Shown one piece after another: positions 41,472 through 50,922 of a DNA stretch of 64,000 nt. Source of the stretch: G963677085 sp963677085 (lineage in GTDB: Bacteria > Planctomycetota > Planctomycetia > Pirellulales > Thermoguttaceae); contig CAXXFH010000004.1 of the NCBI GenBank assembly GCA_963677085.2, positions 2,542,001 through 2,606,000 on the forward strand, in the 5' to 3' direction. Every line of letters starts with the position of its first letter. Positions within the stretch are counted from its first letter, which is position 1. Position numbers and translations under genes: made by a program. The notes beneath the pieces were generated by a model. The model saw only the letters and a list, made by a program, of their open reading frames with translations, made no database searches and was not told where the DNA came from.

Positions 41472-42242
41472 ATGACGCAGTGGTATGAAACCCTTTTTGC
41501 CAACTTCGGCAAAACTTACGACAAGGAAGTTTTCACTCAAGGAACCCTAGGCGAAGTGGACTTCGTCGAACGGGAATTGGGGGCCGACCGGTCGAAGCAA
41601 ATTTTGGACATCGGATGCGGTACGGGCCGACACGCCGTCGAGCTTGCCAAGCGGGGTTATCAGGTGACGGGTTTCGACCTCTCCCAGGGGCAGCTTCGCC
41701 TTGCCCGCGAGAAGGCGGCCGCGGCCGTCGTAAACGTCGAGCTGCAATGTCGCGACGCGACCCGGCCGCATTTCCACGAAGAATTCGACGCCGCCATCAT
41801 GTTTTGCGAGGGCGCGTTTTCGCTCATGGAGACCGACGAGAAAAACCACGCGATTCTCGTTCACGCCGCCGCGGCGCTACGGCCTGGCGGCAAACTGCTC
41901 ATGACGACGCTCAACGCACTGTTCCCGCTGTTTCACTCGGTCAAAGACTTCCTCGGCGCGAACAATTCGGGCGCGGAGATCGAGAACTTGACGTTCGATT
42001 TGATGACGTTCCGTGAAGGGGTCGAGATGACCTTCACGGACGACGATGGCCAGCCGCAGACGATCACCACCAACGAACGCTACTACACGCCTGCGGAAAT
42101 GAGTTGGCTATTGCAGACGGCCGGGTTTGCCAAGGTCGACATCTTCGGTTGCCACCTGGGCCAGTTCAGCCGCGAACATGCGCTGACGCACAACGATTTC
42201 GAGATGCTCATCGCGGCAGAAAAAGACGAGTGCCGCGGTTGA
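41472..42242 (+). CDS. Class I SAM-dependent methyltransferase
   Basis: 256 residues from ATG 41472 (MTQWYETLFANFGKTYDKEVF). A longer start at 41394 is possible, but the sequence from 41472 looks like the family N-terminus. Motif I is 'ILDIGCGTGRHAVELAKRGY', followed by 'VTGFDLSQGQLRLAREK', 'DAAIMFCEGAFSLMETDEK' and 'ALRPGGKLLMTTLN'. The GC content and codon use are like the core genome and unlike the glycan operon. It lies outside the right repeat, so it probably is not part of the island. The substrate is unknown. Confidence 0.85.
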   Translation: MTQWYETLFANFGKTYDKEVFTQGTLGEVDFVERELGADRSKQILDIGCGTGRHAVELAKRGYQVTGFDLSQGQLRLAREKAAAAVVNVELQCRDATRPHFHEEFDAAIMFCEGAFSLMETDEKNHAILVHAAAALRPGGKLLMTTLNALFPLFHSVKDFLGANNSGAEIENLTFDLMTFREGVEMTFTDDDGQPQTITTNERYYTPAEMSWLLQTAGFAKVDIFGCHLGQFSREHALTHNDFEMLIAAEKDECRG

Positions 42243-42410
42243 CGTGTCCCACTAGCTGTGTCGGTGCTCTATCGGCAAAACTCGAATGCCCAGGCTTCAA
42301 TGACCAATGAAGCACCAAGCACGAATGCTCAAAAGAAGCAAACCATGTGGGGCGCTTCGCAACATCCTTCCTTTTCTGGGCTTAAAACGGGGATGTCTCT
42401 TGGTTCGTCC

Positions 42411-42848
42411 TTAGATCAACCCTCGCTGCGAAAGGCTAACGAAGCCGTTATCGCCGATGACAATTGCATCCCGCAGTTCAACACCCAGAACCGTGCCTTT
42501 TTCCTTCAGATTCTTGGCCCCTTTGATATCGGCGTCCGACGGTTCAGCAGATCTGAGTGGGTGGTTATGGATCACGATGATTTTTGTGGCTCTGACAAGA
42601 ACCGCTCCGCGCAAGATCTCCACCGGATCAGCGATTGCGTAGGTCTGCGTTCCAATGGAAACGACCTCGAATGAAATGATTTCGTATTTGTCGGTAAGGT
42701 GGATACAAACGACCTTTTCCCTTACCTCGTTTTCCATTTCCTTGAACAGTTGATAAGCGTGCTCGGCCGTCTCCAATGGGGCGTGCAGAAAGTCGTCGTC
42801 GACTCTCTTGCGCTCAAACGTCAGCTTCAGCTTTTTGATGTGAGCCAT
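42411..42848 (-). CDS. RadC-family JAMM/MPN+ domain protein
   Basis: 145 residues. The metal-binding JAMM motif is intact: HNHPLRSAEPSDAD gives His-x-His-x7-Ser-x2-Asp, with the upstream Glu in 'FEVVSIGT'. It lacks the N-terminal helix-hairpin-helix part of long RadC proteins. Short RadC-like proteins are common on genomic islands, phages and plasmids. The biochemical role is unclear (a metalloprotease fold; the old DNA-repair name is not supported). Its lower GC and place near the island edge suggest transfer. It is convergent with the methyltransferase gene. Confidence 0.85.
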   Translation of the reverse strand: MAHIKKLKLTFERKRVDDDFLHAPLETAEHAYQLFKEMENEVREKVVCIHLTDKYEIISFEVVSIGTQTYAIADPVEILRGAVLVRATKIIVIHNHPLRSAEPSDADIKGAKNLKEKGTVLGVELRDAIVIGDNGFVSLSQRGLI

Positions 42849-43034
42849 TACGTGGTCTCGTCAGTTTTCGACAAAACGCGGCAGGACCGCAACCGATTTG
42901 GTGTTGCTGCACGTTACCACCCAATAGCGTGATTGCCCGACAGACACCCATCCAGTGGTTGTGATTTTAGCGCCAAAGTCGAGGGGGTACAATGGGAGCC
43001 TTCGGGTTCAACTTCTAGTTTACTTCGGGCAAAA

Positions 43035-44339
43035 TCACAAACGCCTCAAGTCTTCCAGAACCGGCAACAGGCGAGCTTTGGCTGCCTTCGCTTTGTCGGT
43101 AGTCATATCGGCCTCCGTTTCCTTCGGCAGTTTTCGGCAGTCGATGAGTTTGCCATTCTTATGATGCAAGCGCCACTGTCCGTCGAAGACGAAGAAGTCG
43201 GCGCCGATTCCAGCGGTAACCCAGGAGCGTTTTCCCGCCCCCTGGCCGGTGAGAAGGCCGACAAAAGACACGCCGTCGGGGGCGGCGTCATGCGGACACT
43301 CCACGCCGGCCAGCTCGCAAAGCGTGGGAAAGAAATCGGCCATGTCGACCAAAGCGTCGACCTTCTTGCCGGCCGGAATTCTGCCCGGGCTAAAGGCAAT
43401 CAAGGGCACGTGCGTTCCGCCGTCGTTGAGATGGTGTTTGCCGCCGGTCACTTGGCCGGCCGTCGTGTGACGGGCAGACACAACATCGGTCCCGTTGTCG
43501 CCCACGAAGAACACGATCGTGTTGTCGACCAGGTCCAATTCGGCCAAGGCGGCCAATAGCTTGCCCACCTGGGCGTCCAGGTAGCCGATCATTCGATCGA
43601 GGTCGGCCGCTCGGTTCTTCTGCACATCGTCGGGCGTTCGAACGATCGGAACATGCGGCAACATCATGTTGTGGTGAATACAGAAAGGCTTTCCGGAATC
43701 CTTTGCCGCACGCATTCGTTCGATCACATATTCCGTGAGTACGTCGGGTCCGAATCGTTCTTGGATACCGTCGAGGATCTTCCCGTCGCGATTCAAGGTG
43801 GGCTGCCAATACCGTTTGGTTTTCTGGTTGTCGTGCCAGATTTGCCAGACACACCACGAATCGAAGCCCGCGCTGCGACAGTGTTCGGGATGGAACTCCA
43901 AGGCGGCCAATTGCCACTTGCCGGTCACCGACGTTTGGTAACCTGCATCGCGCAACAGTTGCGCATAGCAGACGAACCGCTTGTCGAAATCGACCGCTTT
44001 CTTCGTGCCGTTGTGGACAGGAAGTACCCTGACGAATTTGTGTCGTGGCGTATACGTGCCCGTGTAGAGACTCATGCGGGAAGGCGTGCAGACGGGACTG
44101 GTGTAGGCCCGAGTAAACCGCGTGCCACGACTCGCCATCGTGTCCAAGTTGGGCGTCGACGTATTCAACCCGCCGTAGCACCCTAGTTTTTCATAGCCCA
44201 GATCGTCGGCAACTATGAGCAAGATATTGGGCCGCTCGGCGGCGGTTGCCGTAGTGCCGGCAATCTGGAAGATCGCTGCGCAGACGACAGCGCCGACGAT
44301 TTTTATGAACCTGTGAAAGTCACGTTCAGCGTGGCACAT
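43035..44339 (-). CDS. Secreted sulfatase (formylglycine type)
   Basis: 434 residues from ATG 44339, which has AGGAGA upstream and opens a signal peptide (hydrophobic core 'IVGAVVCAAIFQIAG', cut near ATA-AE at about 35). The long frame upstream crosses another gene. Seen: 'RPNILLIVADDLGYEKLGCYGG' with metal-binding Asp-Asp, Cys84 in CTPSR (the residue converted to formylglycine), 'SVTGKWQLA', 'HNMMLPHVP' and 'VFFVGDNGTD'. It should hydrolyse sulfate esters of polysaccharides outside the cytoplasm, typical of marine or freshwater planctomycetes. Size is at the small end for the family. Confidence 0.92.
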   Translation of the reverse strand: MCHAERDFHRFIKIVGAVVCAAIFQIAGTTATAAERPNILLIVADDLGYEKLGCYGGLNTSTPNLDTMASRGTRFTRAYTSPVCTPSRMSLYTGTYTPRHKFVRVLPVHNGTKKAVDFDKRFVCYAQLLRDAGYQTSVTGKWQLAALEFHPEHCRSAGFDSWCVWQIWHDNQKTKRYWQPTLNRDGKILDGIQERFGPDVLTEYVIERMRAAKDSGKPFCIHHNMMLPHVPIVRTPDDVQKNRAADLDRMIGYLDAQVGKLLAALAELDLVDNTIVFFVGDNGTDVVSARHTTAGQVTGGKHHLNDGGTHVPLIAFSPGRIPAGKKVDALVDMADFFPTLCELAGVECPHDAAPDGVSFVGLLTGQGAGKRSWVTAGIGADFFVFDGQWRLHHKNGKLIDCRKLPKETEADMTTDKAKAAKARLLPVLEDLRRL

Positions 44340-44404
44340 GCGGAATCTCTCCTGTCTTGACGCTACGTCGTCGAATCGCCAACCGCGGTCGCGAGTGGAC
44401 CAAG

Positions 44405-44692
44405 TTAGTCCCAGGACTTGCCACGTAGAACGACGTTCGAGAATATGAGTCCCAGGACGGCGCCCACGATGGCCCAACCGATCAGCGATTGCAACCAGAA
44501 TTCGTCGTACCCGCCTTGCTGAGCATACTGTGCCCATTTGTCGAAATGCTGGGTTACGCGACGAGGCAACGGCAGAAACCACCACGGCGGCGCCACCCGC
44601 AGAACGAAACTCACCACCGTAAGCAGTATACATCCGCCAGAGATACAAGCTATTTCCTTGCGACCGAAAGACCAATACTCTTGCTCTACCAT
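44405..44692 (-). CDS. Small two-helix membrane protein
   Basis: 95 residues from ATG 44692 (a GTG at 44707 is an alternative). Two hydrophobic segments are visible: 'ACISGGCILLTVVSFVLRVAPPW' and 'SLIGWAIVGAVLGLIFSNVVL', with a basic amphipathic loop between. No family is recognised. It is immediately upstream of the sulfatase gene (66 bp) in the same direction, so they may share a transcript. Confidence 0.55.
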   Translation of the reverse strand: MVEQEYWSFGRKEIACISGGCILLTVVSFVLRVAPPWWFLPLPRRVTQHFDKWAQYAQQGGYDEFWLQSLIGWAIVGAVLGLIFSNVVLRGKSWD

Positions 44693-44910
44693 GGCGTTAC
44701 TTCCCACTTGGGCCCCACTCGTTAGTCAGGATTCTACCGCCAGCACGAAGGGGCTGCAATTGTTTGGGGTCTTACTGCGAAGCATCCGCGCACTACTGGC
44801 GCGGCCGCCGAGGAAAGATCCTGAAGAACACCCACACCAGCACGTTGTTGCCTGGGAGCGTGGCAGCACGGAGGAGACTTGCCGCGTACGACGTGAAACG
44901 TCGAGCCTTG

Positions 44911-44935
44911 CGTTCCCACCCAAAGCGTAGGAACG
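44911..44935. repeat. Degenerate GTTCCCACGC palindrome
   Basis: GTTCCCACC-caaa-GCGTAGGAAC; two mismatches in the stem, just past the stop of the OmpH-like gene. Confidence 0.45.
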
Positions 44936-44962
44936 AGCGTAAGAACGAGAAGACGCGTTGCG

Positions 44963-45595
44963 TCAGAACGGCGAGGCGGCTGGGCGTTGGGCTGTGTGGT
45001 CCGACGTGCCGGGCGCCAGGCTTGGCGGTTGCGTTTGGATTCGCTGGATCACTGCGTCGGTGATGTCGACCGCCGCGTCGTAGTCGAACAACACGCTGTC
45101 GTTCTTCGTGACGATGACCGAAAGACCCTTCTCCCGGGCGATTTCCCGAGCGATCGGTCGTACCTGGTCTCGAAACTGCTCGGCGAGCTGCGTGCTATGG
45201 CTGGCCAGGTCCTGCTTGGCCTTTTGGCGAGCCTGATTCAAGCCCACGCCTGCCTGTTTCTGCATGTCGGCCAACACTTGGGCTTGCTGGGGCGCGGGCG
45301 CGGCGCCGAACCTTCGCTGCTGCTCGGCGATCTGCTTTTCGTACGAGGTTTTGACCGTGGCCAACTGCTGGTTGAGCGACGTCTCGCGTTGCTGTACCGC
45401 GGCCGTCAGTTGCTTGTCGAATCCGAGCCGCCGGGCGACCGTGTTCAGGTCGATCACGGCCACCGTGCCGATGCCCGAGCCGTTGCTCTGCGAGGCCGCC
45501 GAGGTGGCCGTCGCGTCGCCTTCACCCAAATTACATCCAACGAGGCCACTAAGGAGCATGCAGCCGACAGCAATCAGGCCATAAGACGGGCGCAC
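44963..45595 (-). CDS. OmpH/Skp-like chaperone, lipoprotein form
   Basis: 210 residues from GTG 45595, chosen because AAAGGAG lies 6 nt upstream and the lipoprotein signal begins at once (VRPSYGLIAVGCMLLSGLVGC, lipobox Cys21). The long frame to 45844 is not supported. After 'GTVAVIDLNTVARRLGFDKQL' comes a long coiled coil rich in Gln, Ala and Lys ('LNQQLATVKTSYEKQIAEQQ' onward), then the small beta strand 'LSVIVTKNDSVLFDYDAAVDITDAVI'. This order is that of Skp/OmpH chaperones that guide outer-membrane proteins through the periplasm. The lipid anchor is unusual for Skp. The inverse autotransporter gene lies next to it, divergently. Confidence 0.8.
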   Translation of the reverse strand: MRPSYGLIAVGCMLLSGLVGCNLGEGDATATSAASQSNGSGIGTVAVIDLNTVARRLGFDKQLTAAVQQRETSLNQQLATVKTSYEKQIAEQQRRFGAAPAPQQAQVLADMQKQAGVGLNQARQKAKQDLASHSTQLAEQFRDQVRPIAREIAREKGLSVIVTKNDSVLFDYDAAVDITDAVIQRIQTQPPSLAPGTSDHTAQRPAASPF

Positions 45596-46354
45596 AACAG
45601 ACTCCTTTGCAGGAAGGTTTAGCAGAAGAAGAGGTCGTCGATCATCGCAAGGCGGAAGAATACTGAGTGCTGCTGGCTGAATCAAGATGGTTTGACCAGC
45701 CGGGGAAGCGTTGAATACTCGGCAACTGTAAACGGGACATGTCCTCTTGGGTGGCGTTGGGTGCCATGGGCAGCTTGACCGCCTTTTTCTTGCAGCGATG
45801 GGCAAGTTTCCTATGGACTGCAACCTGCGCAACTTGCCACTCAATGCGCGGGGAAAACGTCACTCCAGTCCCGTCCCCCAGCAGTTCTCTGGACGATCGC
45901 AGGTGCCGCTAGGACGAACGCGAAAGCCGCAGGCAGACATTACTAATACGCTGCCAATCTTCTAGGTCCATGTTTGGCGGGATTTCAGCATCCCAGGCAA
46001 GTGTGGCCATGGCATCCCGTATTCGGGTTTGCCAAAGCACTACGACCTTCTCGGATATCACAAACCGGCCGAGGTCTTGAGCGTAACGTGTTTGTGTAAA
46101 ACAACTAGCGTCAATCGACGTTCGCATGTCGTCGTCTGGAAGACGTCGCCGTGGCAGTGCGCAACGTCGCTTCCGGCCAAGGTTTGTGGTTGGGCCACTG
46201 CAAACCGCTAAAGTGTGGCAGGAAGGTCAGCCGATGTGAAGATTTAACGATTAGGCTGACCTTTCGGATTGCGCAGCCACGGTGCGCGCCCATCTATCGC
46301 GTATGACATAACAACGGGCGACGCCCTCGGAACGACTTGGCAAGGATGCTGAAC
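45596..46354. other. Intergenic region upstream of the adhesin
   Basis: 759 bp between divergent genes. It holds a GTGCCATGGGCAGCTTGAC repeat fragment near 45760, a 72-codon minus-strand frame (45909-46127) with fairly protein-like sequence but no ribosome site, and a clear 10-bp hairpin (46223-46263). The adhesin promoter should be in the AT-richer part around 46080-46250. Confidence 0.5.
46223..46263 (+). promoter_or_regulatory. Hairpin or operator upstream of the adhesin gene
   Basis: AAGGTCAGCC and its perfect complement GGCTGACCTT, with a 21-nt AT-rich loop, 92 bp before the adhesin ATG. It might be an operator dyad, an attenuator or the end of a small RNA. Confidence 0.4.
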
Positions 46355-49300
46355 ATGGCAATTGGATCTGCACTTTCGCTCGCAGTTTCCCATCGAAATG
46401 TCCTCTTCGCGCTGGCAACCGTCGCGGCGGTGCTGGCAGGGCCGGCTGGTGCCTTCGCCCAGACGGACATCATGGCGATGGACGCCATGCCCATCGATGA
46501 ATCCGTGCCCATGGAGACGGATGTCTTTCCGATGGACGACGAGTTGCCGTTCAGCGAAACGGTGAGTGGCGAAATGGGGGGAAATATCGACCTCTGGGAC
46601 GCCCATTTTCGCTTCGGCTACCAGACGGCCGCCTACGGTCAGGAAAACGGCCAGTTGAGCCTGGGCTTCGAGAGCTTCCGCCCTCTGGCTTCCGGCAACG
46701 GTGTGATGTTCCTCAAAGGTCAGTTCGATTTCGCGCCCAACAGTTTCGGAAACGGGGGCGTTAACGTCGGCGGTGGTTTCCGATGGCTTTACCCGAGCAT
46801 CTTGGGCAACGGGCAGGCGCGGATTTTCGGCATCAGCGCCTGGTACGACGGCGATGTGACCGTGGCCGACAACTACTTCAACCAGGTGGGCGTCAGCCTG
46901 GAGTCGCTGGGAGAACTCTGGGACGTTCGGGTGAACGCCAACATGGCCGTCGGTGAAACCTGGCAGATGGGCCACGATATTACGTATACCAACGAGTTGG
47001 GCTACATCGGCAACTCGATTGGGACCACCGTTTGGCGCCCGGCCGATCAGGCCATGTCGGTCGTCGATTTCGAGGTCGCCCGCGCCGTTCTGGACCACAA
47101 CGCCTGGGTCTTCGGCGGCGGTTATTCGTTGCACGACGACGACCAGAGCGACTTCGGCTACAAGGTCGGCGCGCGCGGTTACGTCAACGAAAACTTCCTT
47201 GTGGAACTGAGCGTGTCGGACGACGACACGTTTGGCACCACGGTCACTTTCGGCGCCGTGTGGTATCCCGGCCGACTGCCCGTGTTCGGCCAGCAACAGT
47301 GCGGCATCGAACGCCGCCTGCGCGAGCCGGTGATCCGTAACGAATACATTGTCACGCGGCAGGAAGATGTCCGGGGCTACGAGATGCTCACGGACCAGGA
47401 CAACGAGCCGCTCCGCGTTGTTCATGTCGACAGCAACGCCTCGGGCACGGGCGACGGTACCTACGAAAGTCCGTTCACCAGCCTCGACGACGTGTTCGAC
47501 GGATCGCAGGAGGGCGATCTCATTCTCGTCCACGCCGACAGTACCTACAGCGGACAAGCCATCACGCTCCGTGACCAGCAGCGTCTGCTCGGCGAAGGCG
47601 ACAACCAGATGCATACGGTGATGACCTACCAGATGGGCGAAATCAACCTGCCCGAGACCTCCTCCGGGTCGTGGGAGGGTGCCGTGCCGGTGATCAGCAA
47701 CGCCTCGGGCAACGCCGCCGTGACGTTGGCCAACGTGGCCACCACCCGCAGCGAAGACGACGAGACGTCGTACAACGAAGTGTCGAACTTCACGATCAGC
47801 GGCGGCACCAACGGCATCGTCTCGGCGGCCAGCGGCATCGCCGACGCGGACCTTAATCACTTGACCATCTCGAACACCACCGAAGACGGTATTCGCCTGA
47901 CTGCGCTCGTCGAAACGATCGAAGAAGACAATAGCGAGCAGGTACGGTTCAATCCGATCATCGACGAAGTGACCTTCAGCAACATCGGCGGCGACGGCAT
48001 CGACCTGACCGGATCGAGCGAACCCAGCACGACGCCGGTTACCGAAGACATCCAACTGAGCAACATCACGGCCACCGGAGGCAGCGGCTACGGCGTCCGC
48101 ATCACGTCGAACAACAGCCAGGCGACGATCAGCGACTACACGTATGACGGCCAGACAACGGCCCTCGGCGGTTTGCTATTCGACCAGTCCGACGGCGGTG
48201 CGGCAGTCTCCGACTTGACGTTCAGCAACGGAGCCACGGGAACCGGCACCGGCATCGAAATCAACAACAGCGACGGAACCTTTACCTTCACAGACACGAC
48301 TCTGACCAACACGGGTGGAGCCAGCCTGCAAATCAACGGTGGCGAGGCCAACGTAACCTTCACCGGTCTGATTACCCAGGGCAACAACGCGGCGGCCGTG
48401 TACATCTTCGGCGAACATACCGGCACGGTCAACTTCAACGAAGTAGAAACCGATGATGGCGTTATCACCGCCACCGCCGGCACCGGGTTGGTCTTCGACC
48501 AGGCCGACGGTACGTACAACTTCAACCACGCGGTTGCCCTCAGCGGCGGTGCCCGAATCAGCATCAACGACTCCGACGGCACGTTCAAATTCAGTGATAC
48601 GACGATCACCGACCCGACCGGCATAGCCTTCGAACTGGTCGGCGGCGAGGCCAATGTGACCTTCACCGGCAGCATCACACAGAATACCAACGATGTGGCC
48701 GCGGTCAGCATTTCGGGAGGACACAGCGGAACGGTTAACTTCAACGAGTCGGAAACCGACGCGGGCGTGATCACCGCCACCACCGGGGCCGGCCTGGTAT
48801 TCAGCGAAGCCGACGGCACGTACAACTTCAACCACGCGGTCGCTCTCAGCGGCGGTGCCCGAATCGATATCAACGATTCGGACGGCACGCTGAAATTCAG
48901 CGACACGACCATCACCAGCCCTGATGCCATCGCCTTCACCGTAGTCGGTGGCGAGGCCGACGTGACGTTTACCGGCAACATCACGCAGGCCAACAATTTC
49001 GCCGCCCTCTCTGTTACCGGAGGACACACCGGCACGCTGAACTTCAACGCGGGCACCGACTTCGACAACGTGATCGAGGCCACTGCCGGCGCCGGACTGG
49101 TCTTCAATCAGGCCGACGGAACCTACAACTTCAACGACCCGATCGAGCTGAGCGGTGGCGCCGCCATCGACATCGAAAACTCCGACGGCACCTTCAACTT
49201 CGCCGACGATTCTACGATCACCAGCACCTCGGGCACGGCATTCCACGTAGCCAATAGCAGTGCGACGGTCACCTACAACGGTACCATCAGCAATAGCGGT

Positions 49301-50545
49301 GGCCGGTCCGTACTGATCGAGTCGAACGACGGCGGTACCGTAACCTTCGGTGGCACAATCACCGACTCGGCTGAAGGAATCCTCGTGCAAAACAACACCG
49401 GCGGCACGTTCCGCTTCAACGGTTCGACTGATCTCGACACCACGACAAACGATGCCGTTACGATCACCGACAACGACGATGATGTCACGGTACGTTTTGC
49501 CAACCTGGACATCAACACCACCAGCGGCAACGGTCTGGTGGCCACCAACGGCGGAATCGTCGAGGTCACCGGCAGCTCGAATACGATTACCACGACCACC
49601 GGGGTGGCCATCAACATGAACGACGTGGCCATCGGCAGCAGCAACGGCATGAACTTCGAGAGTATCTCGGTCGATGGAGCCGCCAACGGCATCGTGCTGA
49701 CCGACGTCACCGGGGGAACGTTCACCGTCGGCTCCGGCGGATCCAACCCGGGCGACGGCGGCGTCATCCAAAACACGACCGGCGCCGGCATTGTGCTGAC
49801 CAACACGGCCAGCGTGTCGCTGAACAACATGCGAATCGTCAACACGACGGGCAACGGCGTGACCCTGGTCCACGACAACGCAACAGCGTTCGACGTGACC
49901 ATCGCCGACAGTATTGTCCGCAATACAGGCGCCCAAGGCATCGATCTCAACGCCTCCGGCTCCGGCACCTTGCGGCTGACGCTCAACGACAACGCGGTCG
50001 ACAGCACCGCCACCGAAGGTATCCACCTCGACTTCGCCGACGGAGTCAACACGGCCAATGTAACGCTCGACGGCAACGTCGTGGCCAACGACACGGACAA
50101 CGAAGCCGTACTGATCACCGCCGACGGCGCCTCGGCCAAGACGCTCAACCTGTTGATGGAAAACAACCGTATCTCGAACGATTCGACCAACGCCGCGGCC
50201 AGCATCCAGGCCAATGGCACGGTGGCCATCAACGCCACGGTTCACGACAATACGTTCAACAACGCCAGCACATCCACGGGCCGAGCGTTCGCGACCACGG
50301 CCAACGCCGCCGGGGCAAGTGTCCGGTTGAGTCTGCTGGACAACACGGCCTCGAAGGGCATAAGCAACTCGGACGAGGAGTACCACCTACACCAGATCAC
50401 CGGTACGTTCAGCGTGGAAAAGAAAACCACGCCGGCGGTGCCGTCCGAGGAAGTCCCCGAACTCACGGCAGCCGAGCGAAACGGCGGTACCATCCTATAC
50501 GATGGCGCGATCACCACCGACGCGGGCAACATTCCCACGCCGTAG
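46355..50545 (+). CDS. Inverse-autotransporter adhesin with beta-helix passenger
   Basis: 1,396 residues from ATG 46355 (AAGGA upstream; TTG 46337 and ATG 46346 are less likely). A signal peptide (1-36, ending AFA) is followed by an acidic Met-rich linker. Then comes an inverse-autotransporter beta-barrel-like domain (about 65-325) with alternating strands such as 'GGGFRWLYPSILGNGQARIFGISAWYDGD' and 'VGVSLESLGELWDVRVNANM'. The passenger has a start 'VDSNASGTGDGTYESPFTSLDDV' typical of right-handed beta-helices, then three tandem units of about 101 residues (about 639-943: '-NDSDGTFKFSDTTIT-', 'GGEANVTFTG', 'ADGTYNFN') and more beta-helix to the end. It should be an outer-membrane-anchored surface adhesin, like intimin/invasin in topology. 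Confidence 0.82.
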   Translation: MAIGSALSLAVSHRNVLFALATVAAVLAGPAGAFAQTDIMAMDAMPIDESVPMETDVFPMDDELPFSETVSGEMGGNIDLWDAHFRFGYQTAAYGQENGQLSLGFESFRPLASGNGVMFLKGQFDFAPNSFGNGGVNVGGGFRWLYPSILGNGQARIFGISAWYDGDVTVADNYFNQVGVSLESLGELWDVRVNANMAVGETWQMGHDITYTNELGYIGNSIGTTVWRPADQAMSVVDFEVARAVLDHNAWVFGGGYSLHDDDQSDFGYKVGARGYVNENFLVELSVSDDDTFGTTVTFGAVWYPGRLPVFGQQQCGIERRLREPVIRNEYIVTRQEDVRGYEMLTDQDNEPLRVVHVDSNASGTGDGTYESPFTSLDDVFDGSQEGDLILVHADSTYSGQAITLRDQQRLLGEGDNQMHTVMTYQMGEINLPETSSGSWEGAVPVISNASGNAAVTLANVATTRSEDDETSYNEVSNFTISGGTNGIVSAASGIADADLNHLTISNTTEDGIRLTALVETIEEDNSEQVRFNPIIDEVTFSNIGGDGIDLTGSSEPSTTPVTEDIQLSNITATGGSGYGVRITSNNSQATISDYTYDGQTTALGGLLFDQSDGGAAVSDLTFSNGATGTGTGIEINNSDGTFTFTDTTLTNTGGASLQINGGEANVTFTGLITQGNNAAAVYIFGEHTGTVNFNEVETDDGVITATAGTGLVFDQADGTYNFNHAVALSGGARISINDSDGTFKFSDTTITDPTGIAFELVGGEANVTFTGSITQNTNDVAAVSISGGHSGTVNFNESETDAGVITATTGAGLVFSEADGTYNFNHAVALSGGARIDINDSDGTLKFSDTTITSPDAIAFTVVGGEADVTFTGNITQANNFAALSVTGGHTGTLNFNAGTDFDNVIEATAGAGLVFNQADGTYNFNDPIELSGGAAIDIENSDGTFNFADDSTITSTSGTAFHVANSSATVTYNGTISNSGGRSVLIESNDGGTVTFGGTITDSAEGILVQNNTGGTFRFNGSTDLDTTTNDAVTITDNDDDVTVRFANLDINTTSGNGLVATNGGIVEVTGSSNTITTTTGVAINMNDVAIGSSNGMNFESISVDGAANGIVLTDVTGGTFTVGSGGSNPGDGGVIQNTTGAGIVLTNTASVSLNNMRIVNTTGNGVTLVHDNATAFDVTIADSIVRNTGAQGIDLNASGSGTLRLTLNDNAVDSTATEGIHLDFADGVNTANVTLDGNVVANDTDNEAVLITADGASAKTLNLLMENNRISNDSTNAAASIQANGTVAINATVHDNTFNNASTSTGRAFATTANAAGASVRLSLLDNTASKGISNSDEEYHLHQITGTFSVEKKTTPAVPSEEVPELTAAERNGGTILYDGAITTDAGNIPTP

Positions 50546-50578
50546 GCTGCCGACAGTACAACTCTCCTCCGGATCCCC

Positions 50579-50609
50579 CCTGGTTCCCACGCTTGGCGTG
50601 GGGACCAGG
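50579..50609 (+). terminator. GTTCCCACGC-type palindrome after the adhesin
   Basis: A 14-bp stem (CCTGGTTCCCACGC / GCGTGGGGACCAGG, one mismatch) around TTG, 33 bp after the adhesin stop. It is probably its terminator. Confidence 0.6.
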
Positions 50610-50615
50610 AGAAGC

Positions 50616-50652
50616 TGAAAGCCGAAAGCGGAAGGGCGAAGCCGCAAGCGGC
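50616..50652. repeat. Heptamer array, AAAGCGG type
   Basis: AAAGCCG, AAAGCGG, AAGGGCG, AAGCCGC, AAGCGG in tandem; a degenerate array. Confidence 0.5.
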
Positions 50653-50922
50653 TGTCCAACGAAATGCCTCCCCCCCCGCTGCCTCGATTCCTGGCCCCCT
50701 GGCCTCTAACCCTCTACCCGTTGACTGCGTTGCTAGTTGACAATGGATTTTGCGCCCGTTAGTCTGGGTAGGTAGCGCCGTCTTTTTCTGGCGCTGATTG
50801 GGAACACCGAAGGGGATAGGCATTCGCCTTGTTTTCTTGTCGTCGCCGACAGGTTTTGCTTCGTCGTCGTTACCGACAGTGGCTCCCCTCCTTTTTTACG
50901 CGCGACTTGACCGGAGCGGTTC

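Larger units (their letters stand above)
50546..50922. other. Intergenic region before the ATPase gene
   Basis: 377 bp. It holds a GTTCCCACGC palindrome (50579-50609), an AAAGCGG-type heptamer array (50616-50652), a small dyad AGCGCC...GGCGCT (50774-50795), and two imperfect TCGTCG...CCGACAG direct repeats (about 50838-50882) in the leader of the ATPase gene. Confidence 0.5.

Noticed and set aside
45909..46127. 72-codon minus-strand frame
   Set aside because: The composition is plausible for a protein, but there is no ribosome site and no recognisable family; kept only as a note in the intergenic entry.
46244..48055. 603-codon minus-strand frame within the adhesin gene
   Set aside because: A shadow of the adhesin: Val/Gly/Arg-rich and without start signals; the + strand has a signal peptide and clear repeats.
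48176..50386. 736-codon minus-strand frame within the adhesin passenger
   Set aside because: It mirrors the beta-helix repeats on the complementary strand and has no start signals.
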